Source: Trichostrongylus colubriformis (Eukaryota > Nematoda > Chromadorea > Rhabditida > Trichostrongylidae). Taken from it: DNA of 64,000 nt. Numbering within the stretch: the first letter of the stretch is position 1; every line of letters begins with the position of its first letter. Shown here piece after piece: positions 23,020 through 33,789 of the stretch. The translations under genes and the position numbers were made by a program. The DNA lies in the NCBI GenBank assembly GCA_963978905.1, contig OZ022258.1:56032591-56096590 (forward strand), read 5' to 3'. The notes beneath the pieces are model-generated. The model did no database searches and was not told where the DNA came from. It saw nothing but the letters and a program-made list of their open reading frames with translations.

Positions 23020-24650
23020 AATCATCAACGCATTGGTAGCTGGTCGACTCCCCTTCCAAAAAACTCCATAGATTTCTGGCCTAGGTCAGAGCCTCTGCCA
23101 CCTGTGAAACATTTCACATGCAGTGCCCTCCCTTCATCGCTGCTGACTATGCTGGATAACCGCGGAAAAGTGCGAACGAAAGTGCAGGAGGACATTTAGA
23201 GGTGAAGACGTGGGTTGAGGTGTTGCGTGCTAACAATAAGCACAAGGTGGAGACCGCCTTTTTTATAGTTCTTCCTGATTTCGTGCGCATGGCTCAGTGT
23301 TGCCATCTTGCGACATTAGAGGAGACCTGTCGCATGCCAGCTGCACTGCCTAGGATCCTCCGAATAAGCTTGGCATGAGATATCGACAGACGCCATGGAA
23401 TGTAATGGGGTTATCAATGTGTCTATCGTCATCGAAATAAAGGAACTATTATATTTTTTTATTGAATGATATCAGCGCTACATTGCAAAGTAACTGATTG
23501 TACTCTCATCCACTGCAAAACTGATTCTATCCACAACCTGACTACTGGAAAATCCTGAGCAGTGCTATTTAGATTTGAGGTCTCAAACGACTCCTTGCAC
23601 AAGTGGTATAGTAGGCAAGAGAGGTAGCTAGCAAGTAAACATCGGATTGGTGCAGGGGTGGCATATTGTCAGGTCAGTAGCGTAAATTAGGGTTTTCTTC
23701 ATAGATATTTGGAGAAATAAATGTGAACGGTCCTGAGCTTGTAGGCCGGCACCTAGTACGTAATAGTGATGACATAATTCTCTTCACATACCTTTCTAAA
23801 ATCTTCAAATTTTTTCGGAGAACGCATCATGATTACCACTGCTGGAACTCAAAGAAGACGTTGAGTTGTAGTGCCAGAGATGTCAGAAGAATATTAGTGA
23901 AGAAGAAAATTGAAGGAATATAACATATGACTGCTCAAAAAGAGATGCAGATTTACAGGAAAAGGGATTTATGAGTGTTGGAAAAAGCATAAGCTCAATG
24001 ACTTGATGGTTGATCGATGGTATGAGGATCGGTTGTTGTCACAAGAAGTGAGAGGGGACAGAGATTCATCAGGAATGCTTCTGTGTGAAGACTTTTATAA
24101 GACCCCCCCCCTCATTGCGATCCTTCCCTAGGATCATAGAAAACCAGAGCGTATTTGATTAATACAACCTTCGTTGCGACTATAGCTGAGAAGAAAGCAC
24201 AAACCCTATATACCAAAGAGCTACCAAGTGGATAAGCTTTCACGGAGGCAGCGTTCCCATCAAGATCCGAGTACACGGCCCCCATCATATCCATCAGCCA
24301 ACTGTGGCGCTCTTACGCACAAGCATTTGACCTTATATATGATTGTATTTTTTCCTGGAAGCAGCGCGAACTCTCCTTCTCGCTTTATTGCTGCACAGTG
24401 TGTTGTTCTTTGTACGAATCGCTATTTCTTAGAAACATAAGGAATGTTGCTCCTCTGTACAACAGGATTGCCTTTATTGTTGCAAAAACTGCATGCAGTT
24501 TTCGGCAGCTATTGTTGATTTTTAGAAGCTTGATTGAAATTTATACAAATCTTTCTTCTTCACTTCGTGAACCTGCCCAATTTTAGGGTTTGCCGATTAC
24601 TTTCCCGTTAATAATGGGTTCGAACGCCAACAGATGTTTTGTTTCTCTGC
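23020..24650. other. Unrecognised, AT-rich sequence
   Basis: No supported gene. A minus-strand frame at 24294-24112 is open for 60 codons with one hydrophobic segment (VYRVCAFFSAIVATKVVLIK) but no convincing splice sites. A C8 run lies at 24104. Confidence 0.3.
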
Positions 24651-24664
24651 TGAAGTGAGTTTGT

Positions 24665-25735
24665 TATGTTTTATTGAGCCGGGTTATCTCCTCACCAGTC
24701 GGGTTGGCCGGCTGACGCCGGCCAATCCTCGTAGGGCCGCCTCCGGCGACTCCCTAAGGCGACTTCGCCGCTTTTGTAGCGTAAACCGACTTTCGCATGC
24801 GCGCTCCGCGCGCATTGCTGCAGGAGTAGGCCCTGATGTGGGTAATATGCGATTTGTAAATATTAAATAGACCTGCGACTATTATCGGCTTTGGTTGAAA
24901 CTAAGACATACCACACGCGCCCATAACCCCTGCCCACTGAAGACAGATTCTCTTCAAAAAAAAAACAGCAGGATTTGATCCGAATGTGATAAGAAAGTTC
25001 AAGTATTCAGTGGTACAAAGTTAAGGAGATGGAGCAGAACGGTAAAAAAATTTGAGATATATGATCCCCTCCCCACCGTTAATCCCAGTGTGTGAGATAC
25101 AATCAAAGAGGGCACGAGCCACGCTGAAAAGAGCGACAGCATTTTGAGCAGTCTGTTCGAGAGTTGAAAGCGTTTCATTTACCGAAAATTTTATACATAT
25201 CAAATTGGGCGGCTTCGCCGGCCAATCCTCGTGGGGCGGCTTTGCCGCCCCCGCAGGGTGGCTCTGCGGTTTTCTGCTTTGTTGCAGGGAGCGACTTTCG
25301 GCTCGCCGCGCTAGCGCGGCGAGCCCACTTTCGCATGCGCGCTCGGCGCGCATTACAGCAGGAATAGGCCCTGTGTGTAGGGAGCACACATTGCAGAAGG
25401 GGATGGATAATATGCGGCTTGTATTATATTTATTGTAAGCAAATTTCCATCGGCATTGGTTGAAACTAAGAGACGCCATACCCACTTACAACCCCTGCCC
25501 ACCACAGGCAAATTTCCCTCAAAGAATGGCAGAATTCGATCCGAACATAAAAAGAGAATCGAAGCATTTAGGGGTACAAAAGTAGGGAAGATGGAGCAGA
25601 ACGGTCAAAAATCCGAAAAATAAGTCCTCCTTCCCACAGTTATTCCAAGTGTATAAGGCACAATCGAAGAGGAGCAAGTCACGTTAAAAGGAGGGGCAGC
25701 AGTTGGAGGTGTCTCTTGTGAGCTCGGAGGCGCTC
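24665..25735 (+). repeat. Direct duplication of a ~540-bp repeat unit
   Basis: 24665-25160 and 25205-25735 share, in order, GGCCAATCCTCGT(A/G)GGGC, CGACTTTCG, ACTTTCGCATGCGCGCTC, GCAGGA(G/A)TAGGCCCTG, GGTTGAAACTAAGA, CCCCTGCCCAC and GATGGAGCAGAACGGT. The second copy has an extra inverted GC block (GCCGCGCTAGCGCGGCGAG). Its tail resembles the core of the 3930/17415 repeat. Confidence 0.75.
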
Positions 25736-25884
25736 CGTAGTAGTTGACTTGTAAAGATTAAAAGCTTCGAGGGGACGTGCATGTATCAGTTCTAGGGAAA
25801 AAACTGGCCGTAACTGAATGCAGCACATCACTTCCTAATGGTAACCGAGGACAAACAGCTACTTTCTGAGCGTGGTACAATGGA

Positions 25885-27660
25885 ATTATGGTGGGTCTAG
25901 GCCTAGAACTCATGTACTCTGCACATATGGGTTGGCCCCTACCCAATCATAACCTGCTCGACCTCCACAGGCCCTTGCCCAACTTGCTTGTTGTGTGCTC
26001 CCTACACTTTGGTCGGTCCCCACCCAGTCCTTACTTGTGCGACTTCGACAGGCCCTCTCCTGAACTTGCCCGATTTTCAGCACCTGAACGAGGACCTTAA
26101 TTCGTTTATACATCGATTTCGGCGCAAGCCCCGCCCATGGCGGGTGGAGCTAGGCTTAGAACTTGTGTGCTCCCAACACTTGGGTCAGTCCCTACCCAGT
26201 CCTTACTCGCATGAGCTCAACAGACCCATTCCTAACCTCCCCGAGATTTTTGGAATCTAGTCGAAGACTTAAATCTGAGCACTCATCGATCGGCGCAAGC
26301 CCCACCCATGGTGGGCGGCGCTAGGCTTAGAACTTATGTGCTCCGTACACATGTGTTGGCCCCTACGCTATCCTAACTTGCCCTACCTCTACAGGCCCGT
26401 TCCTAACTTGCTTCTTGTGTGCTCCCAACACTTTGGTCAGTCCCTACCCACTCCTTGCTCGCACGGCCTCAACAGACCCATTCCTGACTTTCCCGAGATT
26501 TTTGGAACCCAGTCGAAGACTTAAATTTGAGCACCCATCGATTTCGGCACAGCCCCGCCTATGGCGGGTGGAGCTAGGCTTAGAACTTGTGTGCTCCCAA
26601 CACTTGGGTCAGTCCCTACCCAGTCCTTGCTCGCATGAGCTCAACAGACCCATTCCTAACCTCCCCGAGATTTTTAGAACCTAGTCGAAGACTTAAATCT
26701 GAGCACTCATCGATCGGCGCAAGCCCCACCCATGGTGGGCGGAGCTGGGCATAGAACTTATGTGCTCCCTACACATGTGTTGGCCCCTACGCTATCCTAA
26801 CTTGCCCTACCTCTACAGGCCCGTTACTGACTTACTTCTTGTGTGCTCCCAACACTTTGGTCAGTCCCTACCCTGTCCTTACTCGCACGGCCTCAACAGA
26901 CCCATCCCCGACCTTCCCGATTTTTGGAACCTGGGCGAGACATAAATTTGAGCACCCATCGATTTCAGCGCAAGCCCCGTCCATGGTGGGCGAGGCTAGG
27001 CTTAGTTCTTGATGAGCTTCGTACACTTTGGTCAACCCCTACCCATCCCCAACTTGCCCGACCCCTCCACGTTGCACTTGAGTTGAGAGCGGATTATGTG
27101 ACAAACAAACGGACACACACACGCACACACACGCACACACCAAACTTCTGGTTTATATATGAGTAATGGATTTAATTCCATTCCTAACTTGCCTCTCATG
27201 TGCCCCGTACATTTTGGCTTACCCCAACCCATCCCTGAATTGCCCGACCTCACAGGCCCAATCCTAGCTTGCCTGATTTTTGGGACCTGAGCGTGGACTC
27301 AAATTTGAGCACCGGCAGTTTCCGCGCAAGCCCCTCCCAGTGGGTGGAGCTAGACTTGGTTCTTATGTGCTCTGTACTCTTAGGTCAGCCTCGACCCAAT
27401 TCTACAATTCTAACTTGCGCGACCTCTCCAGACAGCAGTTCAGTTAAGAATGCATTATGCGATGAGCGGACTTCCACGCACGCCCCGCCCACAGTGGGCG
27501 GAGCTAGGCTAAGTTCTTATGTGCACTGTACGCTTAGGTAAGCCCCTACCTAATTCCAATTTGCCCTACCTCTCCAGGCTGCAGTTCAGTGAAGAATGCA
27601 TTATGCGGTGAGCGGACAGACGGACAGACACACAGACAGACAAAGAAACACACCAAACTT
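25885..27660 (+). repeat. Tandem GC-rich repeat with 424-bp higher-order unit
   Basis: Words GGGTGGAGCTAGGCTTAGAA, CCCAACACTTGGGTCAGTCC, CTCAACAGACCCATTCCT and AGTCGAAGACTTAAAT(C/T)TGAG recur. Two adjacent 424-bp blocks starting near 26139 and 26563 are nearly identical, and each contains two shorter ~200-bp sub-units. Outer units (25885-26100, 26985-27660) are more diverged and end in (CA)n and GACAGACA-type runs. No gene is supported. Confidence 0.8.
27112..27140. repeat. (CA)n/(CACACG) microsatellite
   Basis: A run of ACACACACGCACAC units follows the sequence GACAAACAAACGGAC at the end of a repeat unit. Confidence 0.9.
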
Positions 27661-27679
27661 CTGCTTATATATAGAGTAT

Positions 27680-28510
27680 GATCTCGAACTATCGCACGCT
27701 ACACCGTGCACTACGTAGGCAGGGGTTTACTAAGTTGTCCCGGGTGGGGGTCGATTGCTCGAATTTTCCCTTCGCAGCACGACTTGCTGCAGACGGTTGG
27801 AATTCCGCTCAGTATGCAGTGGGCTGGTATCATGAGGGACCTTCAGAGATTGCAAATTGGAAGCTTCGGAAGTTCTCATATGCTGTAGATGTAGCTGTTT
27901 CAACGGATATAACTACAAACAACTCGCACTCGCCGCGGGCGGCCGCGCGAAAATTCGACCAATTGACCTTTCCCCGGTTGTTCTTGATGCCAGCGTTGTG
28001 CGAGCTCTGCTACTGGGAGTGTGCTATGGAAGTGCCATTGCTTCCTATTTCATGGAGAAGCACGGAAAGAGCTGTAAATTGGCTATCCCATTGCAAATGC
28101 ATGCGTATGGAGGTCGACTAAAATTGCATATGCTCCCATGGAATGCAAGACTCCTGCTAGGGTGCGAAATAATAAATGGGAGATACACTTAGTGGCGCTG
28201 GTGAAATTCGTAGAGCTTACTTGTGGTGAATGTCAGGATTTTTTCCCGTGAAGGAAAGCTGCAGTCCTCACAATTCGTGCAAATTCTTTCATACTTCTCA
28301 TGAAGGCGACGACGATAGATTGTTGCTCAAAGTATCAGGAGGACAGTCTATGTCGCGGTCTGAGGTGCAGTGTCGGCCACCGATTGCCTCTTCCACTAAT
28401 GTCTACTGAAAAAAAGTACGACGCTCAGAAGGTATGGGCATGACGAAAGTTTCAGAATACTTCTGTCCCCTGGGGTCAAATGGCTTCCCAGAAAAGAGGA
28501 ATGGGCAAGT
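27680..28510. other. Unrecognised stretch with overlapping open frames
   Basis: Plus-strand frames 27678-28118 (147 codons) and 27857-28189 (111 codons) overlap. Neither shows a known domain or splice context, so neither is called a gene. Confidence 0.3.
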
Positions 28511-28512
28511 TA

Positions 28513-28747
28513 GACAGTGTTCATAGTTCACGATTCAGGCGATCACGCGATCAGGCGGAAGGAAAAAGATACATATTGATTGGGTGATTCAGGCGATCAC
28601 GCGATCGCGTAAAGCACGCGATCGCGTGGATCACGCGATCAGGCGGAAAAGAAAAGATATATATTGATTACGTGATTCAGGCGATCACGCGATCGCGTGA
28701 TCTACGCGATCGCGTGATCGCCTGAATCGTGAACTATGAACACTGCC
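28513..28747. repeat. MITE-like element rich in the palindrome GATCACGCGATC
   Basis: The terminal inverted repeats start GACAGTGTTCATAGTTCACG and GGCAGTGTTCATAGTTCACG and are about 40-50 bp. The inside holds three copies of GATTCAGGCGATCACGCGAT (from 28532, 28586, 28675) separated by AGGCGGAA and AAGATA(C/T)ATATTGATT words, plus several GATCGCGTGATC inverses. There is no coding capacity. Confidence 0.85.
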
Positions 28748-28749
28748 TT

Positions 28750-30220
28750 AGGACGACAGTGCCCTTACCGATGGGTGCGCTTAGGAACACAGAGCCTGAA
28801 TTTCATCCTTGAAGCGGTTGCTGTGTGCTCCGCGCTGTTGTAGAAGGGAATATTTGCATTAATTATTTTCACTAGTGTAAATGAGTCAAAGCCGTCTCTT
28901 AGCAATGCAGGCGATACCGGATGTAATCTTTCGGGCCGCGGTAGGATTGAATCGATGGCACTGATTTATGATATGAAAGACTTTTAATATTAATATTGAT
29001 TTATTCGAAACAATGCTGCTCATAAAAAGTTATATTGTTGGATCTATATTGCCGTATATATAAATCTCCTAAACTGGATAGGAAAACTTTCTTTGCGTTA
29101 TTCGAGGATGATTCAGGTGGTGTCCAATCCATTGCTACACTTTGTCCATTATCTTCAGCTCGACATAGCACGGTGGAAGTAATCGTTGCTGTGAACCGCA
29201 TTAGCCAGCAGCGTGAGCACGTTTGTTACTTTTTTTTCAAACTGCCTTCCGCACTTTTACCTAGGAGTTATCGACGCTGCATGTCGGCATTTTCCAAAAA
29301 GAATCTGCATCCGAAAAAATGAGAAAATCTTGCTACGAAAAGCACCTCCATGAACACAGAATTGGGGAGCTATGTGAGCAGTCCGATCACTTTGAAACTT
29401 TCGCTCCTGTGGATCATGAGGGGTGCATGTGCTGCTGCGCCATCTCATTAACAACGTTGGATCGTATGGTACGAGATGGGACCTTTGTACTCCCTTCCAA
29501 TTTTCGGATGACACTTCTTCGAAATGAATAGTAGTCAGTGTCTGGTGTCAACGCGTCAAATTAACAAAGGTCTAGAAATTATCGGGCATCGTAAGCCATC
29601 TGAAAGAATGTGACAGAGTCGCTTCGCTTCTGTGACTGATATAAATCGAGATATAGTAATGAGAAGAAACTTCCTGCCAAAAGCTGTTTTGTACATTTTC
29701 AGGTCATTAGAATTCAATAATGAAAGTGGAGTACAAAAAAGGAAAAAAGAAATGACATGTTTCAAGGAAAAGCGACTAAGACGGAGGAAAAAAGTAATAT
29801 GATGCGGTGAAGTCAATTCTGTACCCCGTTTTGCTCCGAAATATGTTCTTAGAAAGTAACGTCTAGGACGGGGGACAAAAATCTTGTGCAGTAAGTGAAT
29901 ACGACATGGACTTCTGTTGTTGCAACGACACTGTTTCGAGAACGACAAAACCAGGCATAATGGCACGGTAACTGATTACTGTAAGAAATAATGGGCAACC
30001 GATGCCGTTGAATTAATGAGCCTGTTGTCGGCGCTAAATATGTTGTTCTTCTACTTTGAAATCATTCTGTCAATAGGACGGGGGTTGTACTGCAACTTAC
30101 CTATCGCGTTCTCATACACTGTTTGGCACACTACCTTGTAAAACCGTATGGGTGGAGTCTCCCGTTCGTCAATGAGGAAATTAGTGAGAAGCTCAGTGCT
30201 CACTCAAACAGTCTTGTTTT
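28750..30220. other. Unrecognised AT-rich sequence
   Basis: Short open frames occur on both strands (for example 29319-29528, 70 codons) but none has a recognisable product or splice sites. No repeat was recognised. Confidence 0.3.
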
Positions 30221-30243
30221 GTTACAAGTATACTGAGTAATGG

Positions 30244-30317
30244 GCAAAAGCTCCAGACTCGAACCCGCACTCCATGCTTTCCGAGCATATGATCTGATCT
30301 ACCACACTACCGAGACC
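30244..30317 (-). pseudogene. tRNA-like pseudogene, left arm
   Basis: On the minus strand it runs GGTCTCGGTAGTGTGG… CATATGCTCGGAAAGCATG … GCGGGTTCGAGTC. The B-box (GGTTCGAGTC) and an anticodon-like hairpin are clear. The 3' acceptor strand has decayed to CTGGAGC, so it cannot form a full acceptor stem. Confidence 0.55.
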
Positions 30318-30514
30318 CCTCTGGTATACGATAAATATGCCATTCAGAAGCGAAAGTCAGCAGCTATCAAAAATCAAAACGCCACAAAACAATATCTACT
30401 CAAGCTTCGATACGGTTCGATGCCGATAATGACCAACCGGCTCAGCACCTTAGAGTGTGATTGCCGATAAGCTATGGTAAATATACCATTCAGAAGCTGA
30501 GTTAAGGTGAAAGT

Positions 30515-30588
30515 GGTGTCGGTACTGTAATGAATTATCACATATCCCCGGAAAGGATGAAGTACGGGTTCGAGTCCCGTCCGAGACC
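30515..30588 (+). pseudogene. tRNA-like sequence, right arm (74 nt)
   Basis: GGTGTCG at the start and CGAGACC at the end pair at 6 of 7 positions. A hairpin TATCC-loop-GGATG fits the anticodon arm, with GGA at the anticodon position but C instead of the usual U33. GGGTTCGAGTCCC fits a T arm and Pol III B-box. The D arm (CTGTAATGAATTATCAC) is poor. It is most likely a tRNA-derived repeat rather than a working tRNA; a seryl identity is not supported because there is no long variable arm. Confidence 0.5.
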
Positions 30589-30619
30589 GAAGCTTTTGCC
30601 CATAACTCAGCATACTTAT

Positions 30620-33540
30620 AACAACTTTCGCATCGCGTGCTGAGGCAAAAATCGGCAGCTGTCTAAAATCGAAAACAGTCTTGATTTGTTTTTTAAGCGT
30701 TAGTCTTGTTTAGTTCATCGCCGCGTGTGGCGCACATCGAATGCTCCGTTTTCAGTTCCCGCAAAGACGTCTGAATATATTGGGTAGTTCTGAAGAATCT
30801 TGCTGACACGAATGTACCACTTTTTATAATTTACAATCTTCTATAATTCCTACAATCAATAATTCTCTGGTTCTTCGCTAGGGTTTTTTTCTCTTTCGTA
30901 CAAGTATCATAGATTCTTCCTCTCCAGTAATTAAACGATCCTTTCTCCAGACTTCGAATTTTGAGTTTTCTCACTCATAATCTATGTTGTATTTGTTCTT
31001 AAGGCCGAAGTTGGTTGGTTGGTTAGTTTTTCAAAGTTTCACGTTAGATACAAGAACTTGGGTAAGGTAGAACTACTCAAAGTGGCGTTCGACGGGATGG
31101 GGCGTGGCCGCGAGAACTCCAGGAGCAGAGAAGCGATAGGCCTGGTCAGGGACACACAATGAGAAGCAAATCAACAGTAGGGGCAAAAATTTGGACTGCG
31201 CTTGCCTGCCAACGGCTGTTCGAATGTTGCTCGGCGGGAATTTACGATTTGCTCGTCTTCCAGTTTTTCGATTTCTGTTTTGGAACGAAGAAAATTTCTC
31301 AGTTTTTCAATGTTTCTTTCCATTCGCTGTATCTAGAAGAGTGATTTCAAGAGTACTGGAACCATGAGATATCCGTAGACAATTCCTCAAATCACATTGT
31401 GTCATGTGATGGGAACCGGATTCTGAGGATAGTCGAGAACGATCTTAGAGGTCAGTCGTCAGCTTGGTGGCGGTATTGTGGTCTACGGTTGTTATAATGC
31501 AGCATAGCCTCATGGATCCCGGTCGTACTACTATGGCTGAAAAGTACTGTGAGGAAATTGGCATGGTGCATCGCAAACTGTAGATCATGAGTCGAATATT
31601 GGCTTATAGGGAGTGACCTATGCTCTTCACGATAACGCACGACCCATGTTGTGCAAATAACCATGGAGAAATTGAATTTGTAGCTTATTCAAGTTCTGTA
31701 TTCACCCATTCCGGAGTACCTTCTTCATCCTCGGAGGCAGCAAAAATCGGATATTTCCTGATTGTAGTAGCGCTTTTGTATCCAAGATATCGCGTTCATT
31801 ATTCTTGGAACATTAATCTCTGTAAACGTTGTATGTAGCAGAAAATTAGCTTTCCGTGCTAGCAGGTTGATGTGCCAAAAAAGAATAGAGGTTCTGATTT
31901 GTCGCGAGTCATTCACGAATAGATTATCTCGTCGGTCTGCCTCTCAGATATCAATACGTATCTTCTTCGAAGGACCGAGACCTCTGAGCATCTCCCGTCT
32001 CAGGGAATTCGGTCAATGCATTTAACATAGCATGGAGGTGGTTATCGTGAAGGCCGGATTCCGCAAGGGAGAGTGCGGCGCTACGCGTGCTAGCTAGGTG
32101 GCGTTCCGTCTAGTTGGCAACTAAAGCCCTTGTTGTGTCCTGTGCTCTATGTGTTATGGACTTAATCGCCTCCGGACCCAACTATGTACCGCTACGGCGC
32201 CTCGAACGGCATCCGTGGGTGGCTCTGCACCCTGCTACCCGCGGTGCGACCCATGAAACCGCACAAGTCTCTCAACTGTGCTAAATTACCAGTGTTGATG
32301 TTACATCACCTTGGTGCAGTCACCATTACAACGCGTACGGAACGCGTTGTAAAATGATGATGGTCGAAGAGTACTAGAGTGTCAAGGAAGGGGCGAAACA
32401 AGAAGTGGCACATTGCTGGCACTGACTGGTTGCATTAATGGAAGACTGATTCCATTGAAAGTGAGCAATAACCGATCATCTCCAGCAAATAATGGTCATG
32501 GTTGTTACGCGCATCAAACGTCAAAAATCTTGAATCAACTAACAGTCCACAGCCTCACTTTAGGTGCTGTACAGTGAAATTGGTTAAACTAAGACTCTGC
32601 TATCTGAGCTAACAGAACACTTTCGTCCTTCTTTCTTCGCCCATTGTACAGATGGCGGCTCTTAACGTCAGCCTGTGTTTACGAAAAACTTAACAGTACA
32701 CGTGACCGATATAGTTGAGCTTCGATTGATACATGGAAGAACCATCCATCCAAATTCTCAAGGTTCCAGGAATAGTAGGTCGGCGAAAAATTATCCGCCG
32801 TTTCGGGTAGAATTTGGAAGATCATGACTCGGTTTGAAATTGGTTTCTTGTAACCGTACAAGAACCATTAGAGCACACTTTTCTCAACAACTACCGAACA
32901 ATATTTTTTCGGATGAAATGTGCGTCCCCAGAATCCAAAAGTTGCTAAAAAGAGGTTTTCCATTTTTTCCTTTTTGGACCACCGCGTCAAGCCTCTGTCG
33001 AGGTCCCCTCGACAGGGGGAGGGGGGGGGGGGGGAAGGGAGGGTCGTATTCGATCCGTTGAAAGGGGTAATCGCTGAGGTAGGCAGTCATCAACGGATTC
33101 TGTCAGGCTGAGGTTCCAAGGCGCAAGAAGTCGCAAAGAGGAGGTGTGATAAAACTGATTGACTGGGTTCAAATCCAAGACTAATGTTTGATTTAACGTT
33201 CACTCAAAAAGCTGAAGGAACAGAACGGCACCCCAGAAACAGAAAACAAGGTAAAAGGATAAAGTAAAAAGGACGATGTTCTAGGCTAATTAATCTCTTC
33301 TAGGGATGCGCCTTACATTTTAGTTCCATTCAGGATCGTGATGGCTTGTGAACGTGATGTGGCCTATACAACGACCTGCGGTGGCCAGCCGATAAACAAG
33401 TCAGTGCTTTTATCCTCCCAGACGTCTCTGATAATTATTGTCCAACTCCGGAGGGATGGAAGGCTTGGTTGGCTCGGGCGGGCGTTGATGCTGGATCTGA
33501 TCCCCGTTTCATGAGATTGGGATGTGCGCCACCTGTCATT
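30620..33540. other. Mostly unrecognised; GC-rich island at 32040-32400
   Basis: No gene is supported. 32040-32400 is clearly richer in GC than its flanks and reads like the 5' part of a repeat or non-LTR element, but I could not identify it. A G-rich homopolymer region lies at 33017-33034. A minus-strand frame at 32861-32679 (60 codons, containing SPTYYSWNLENLDGWFFHVS) is unidentified. Confidence 0.35.
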
Positions 33541-33546
33541 ACACCA

Positions 33547-33778
33547 CCGCCACGGGAAACGAGGTAAGGCACAAATTTTTCAAGGTAGTGCTTCAGACGA
33601 TATTGTAGAGAGGGAAGAGCATGGGCACCGCAAAAGCTAAACAGAGTCAGAGGCTGGGCTGACCCTTTGGTCCTCTGGGGATAGTGGACTGTGAACAAGG
33701 TCATGCTCTTCCCTCTCTACAATATCGTCTGAAGCACTACCTTGAAAAATTTGTGCCTTACCTCGTTTCCCGTGGCGG
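33547..33778. repeat. Perfect 77-bp inverted repeat (hairpin, 78-nt loop)
   Basis: The arms 33547-33623 and 33702-33778 are exact reverse complements, beginning CCGCCACGGGAAACGAGG. Perfect identity implies a recent origin or gene conversion. A diverged single copy of the arm and loop sequence lies at about 51060-51190. Confidence 0.95.
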
Positions 33779-33789
33779 TACGGGAACGG

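Larger units (their letters stand above)
30238..30612. repeat. Foldback carrying a pair of tRNA-like sequences
   Basis: The left arm starts near 30225 with TATACTGAGTAATGGGCAAA, and the right arm ends with GCTTTTGCCCATAACTCAGC near 30610. Both arms contain the same tRNA-like block in opposite orientation, and both carry TATACCATTCAGAAGC or its inverse nearer the centre (about 30335-30500). Confidence 0.75.

Noticed and set aside
25021..25485. 154-codon minus frame and overlapping plus frames
   Set aside because: They fall within the duplicated GC-rich repeat, and frames on both strands are open because of its composition.
28190..28270. Words reminiscent of small-subunit rRNA (GGTGAAATTCGTAGAG)
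   Set aside because: Only a short word matches and the flanking sequence does not follow rRNA; likely coincidence.
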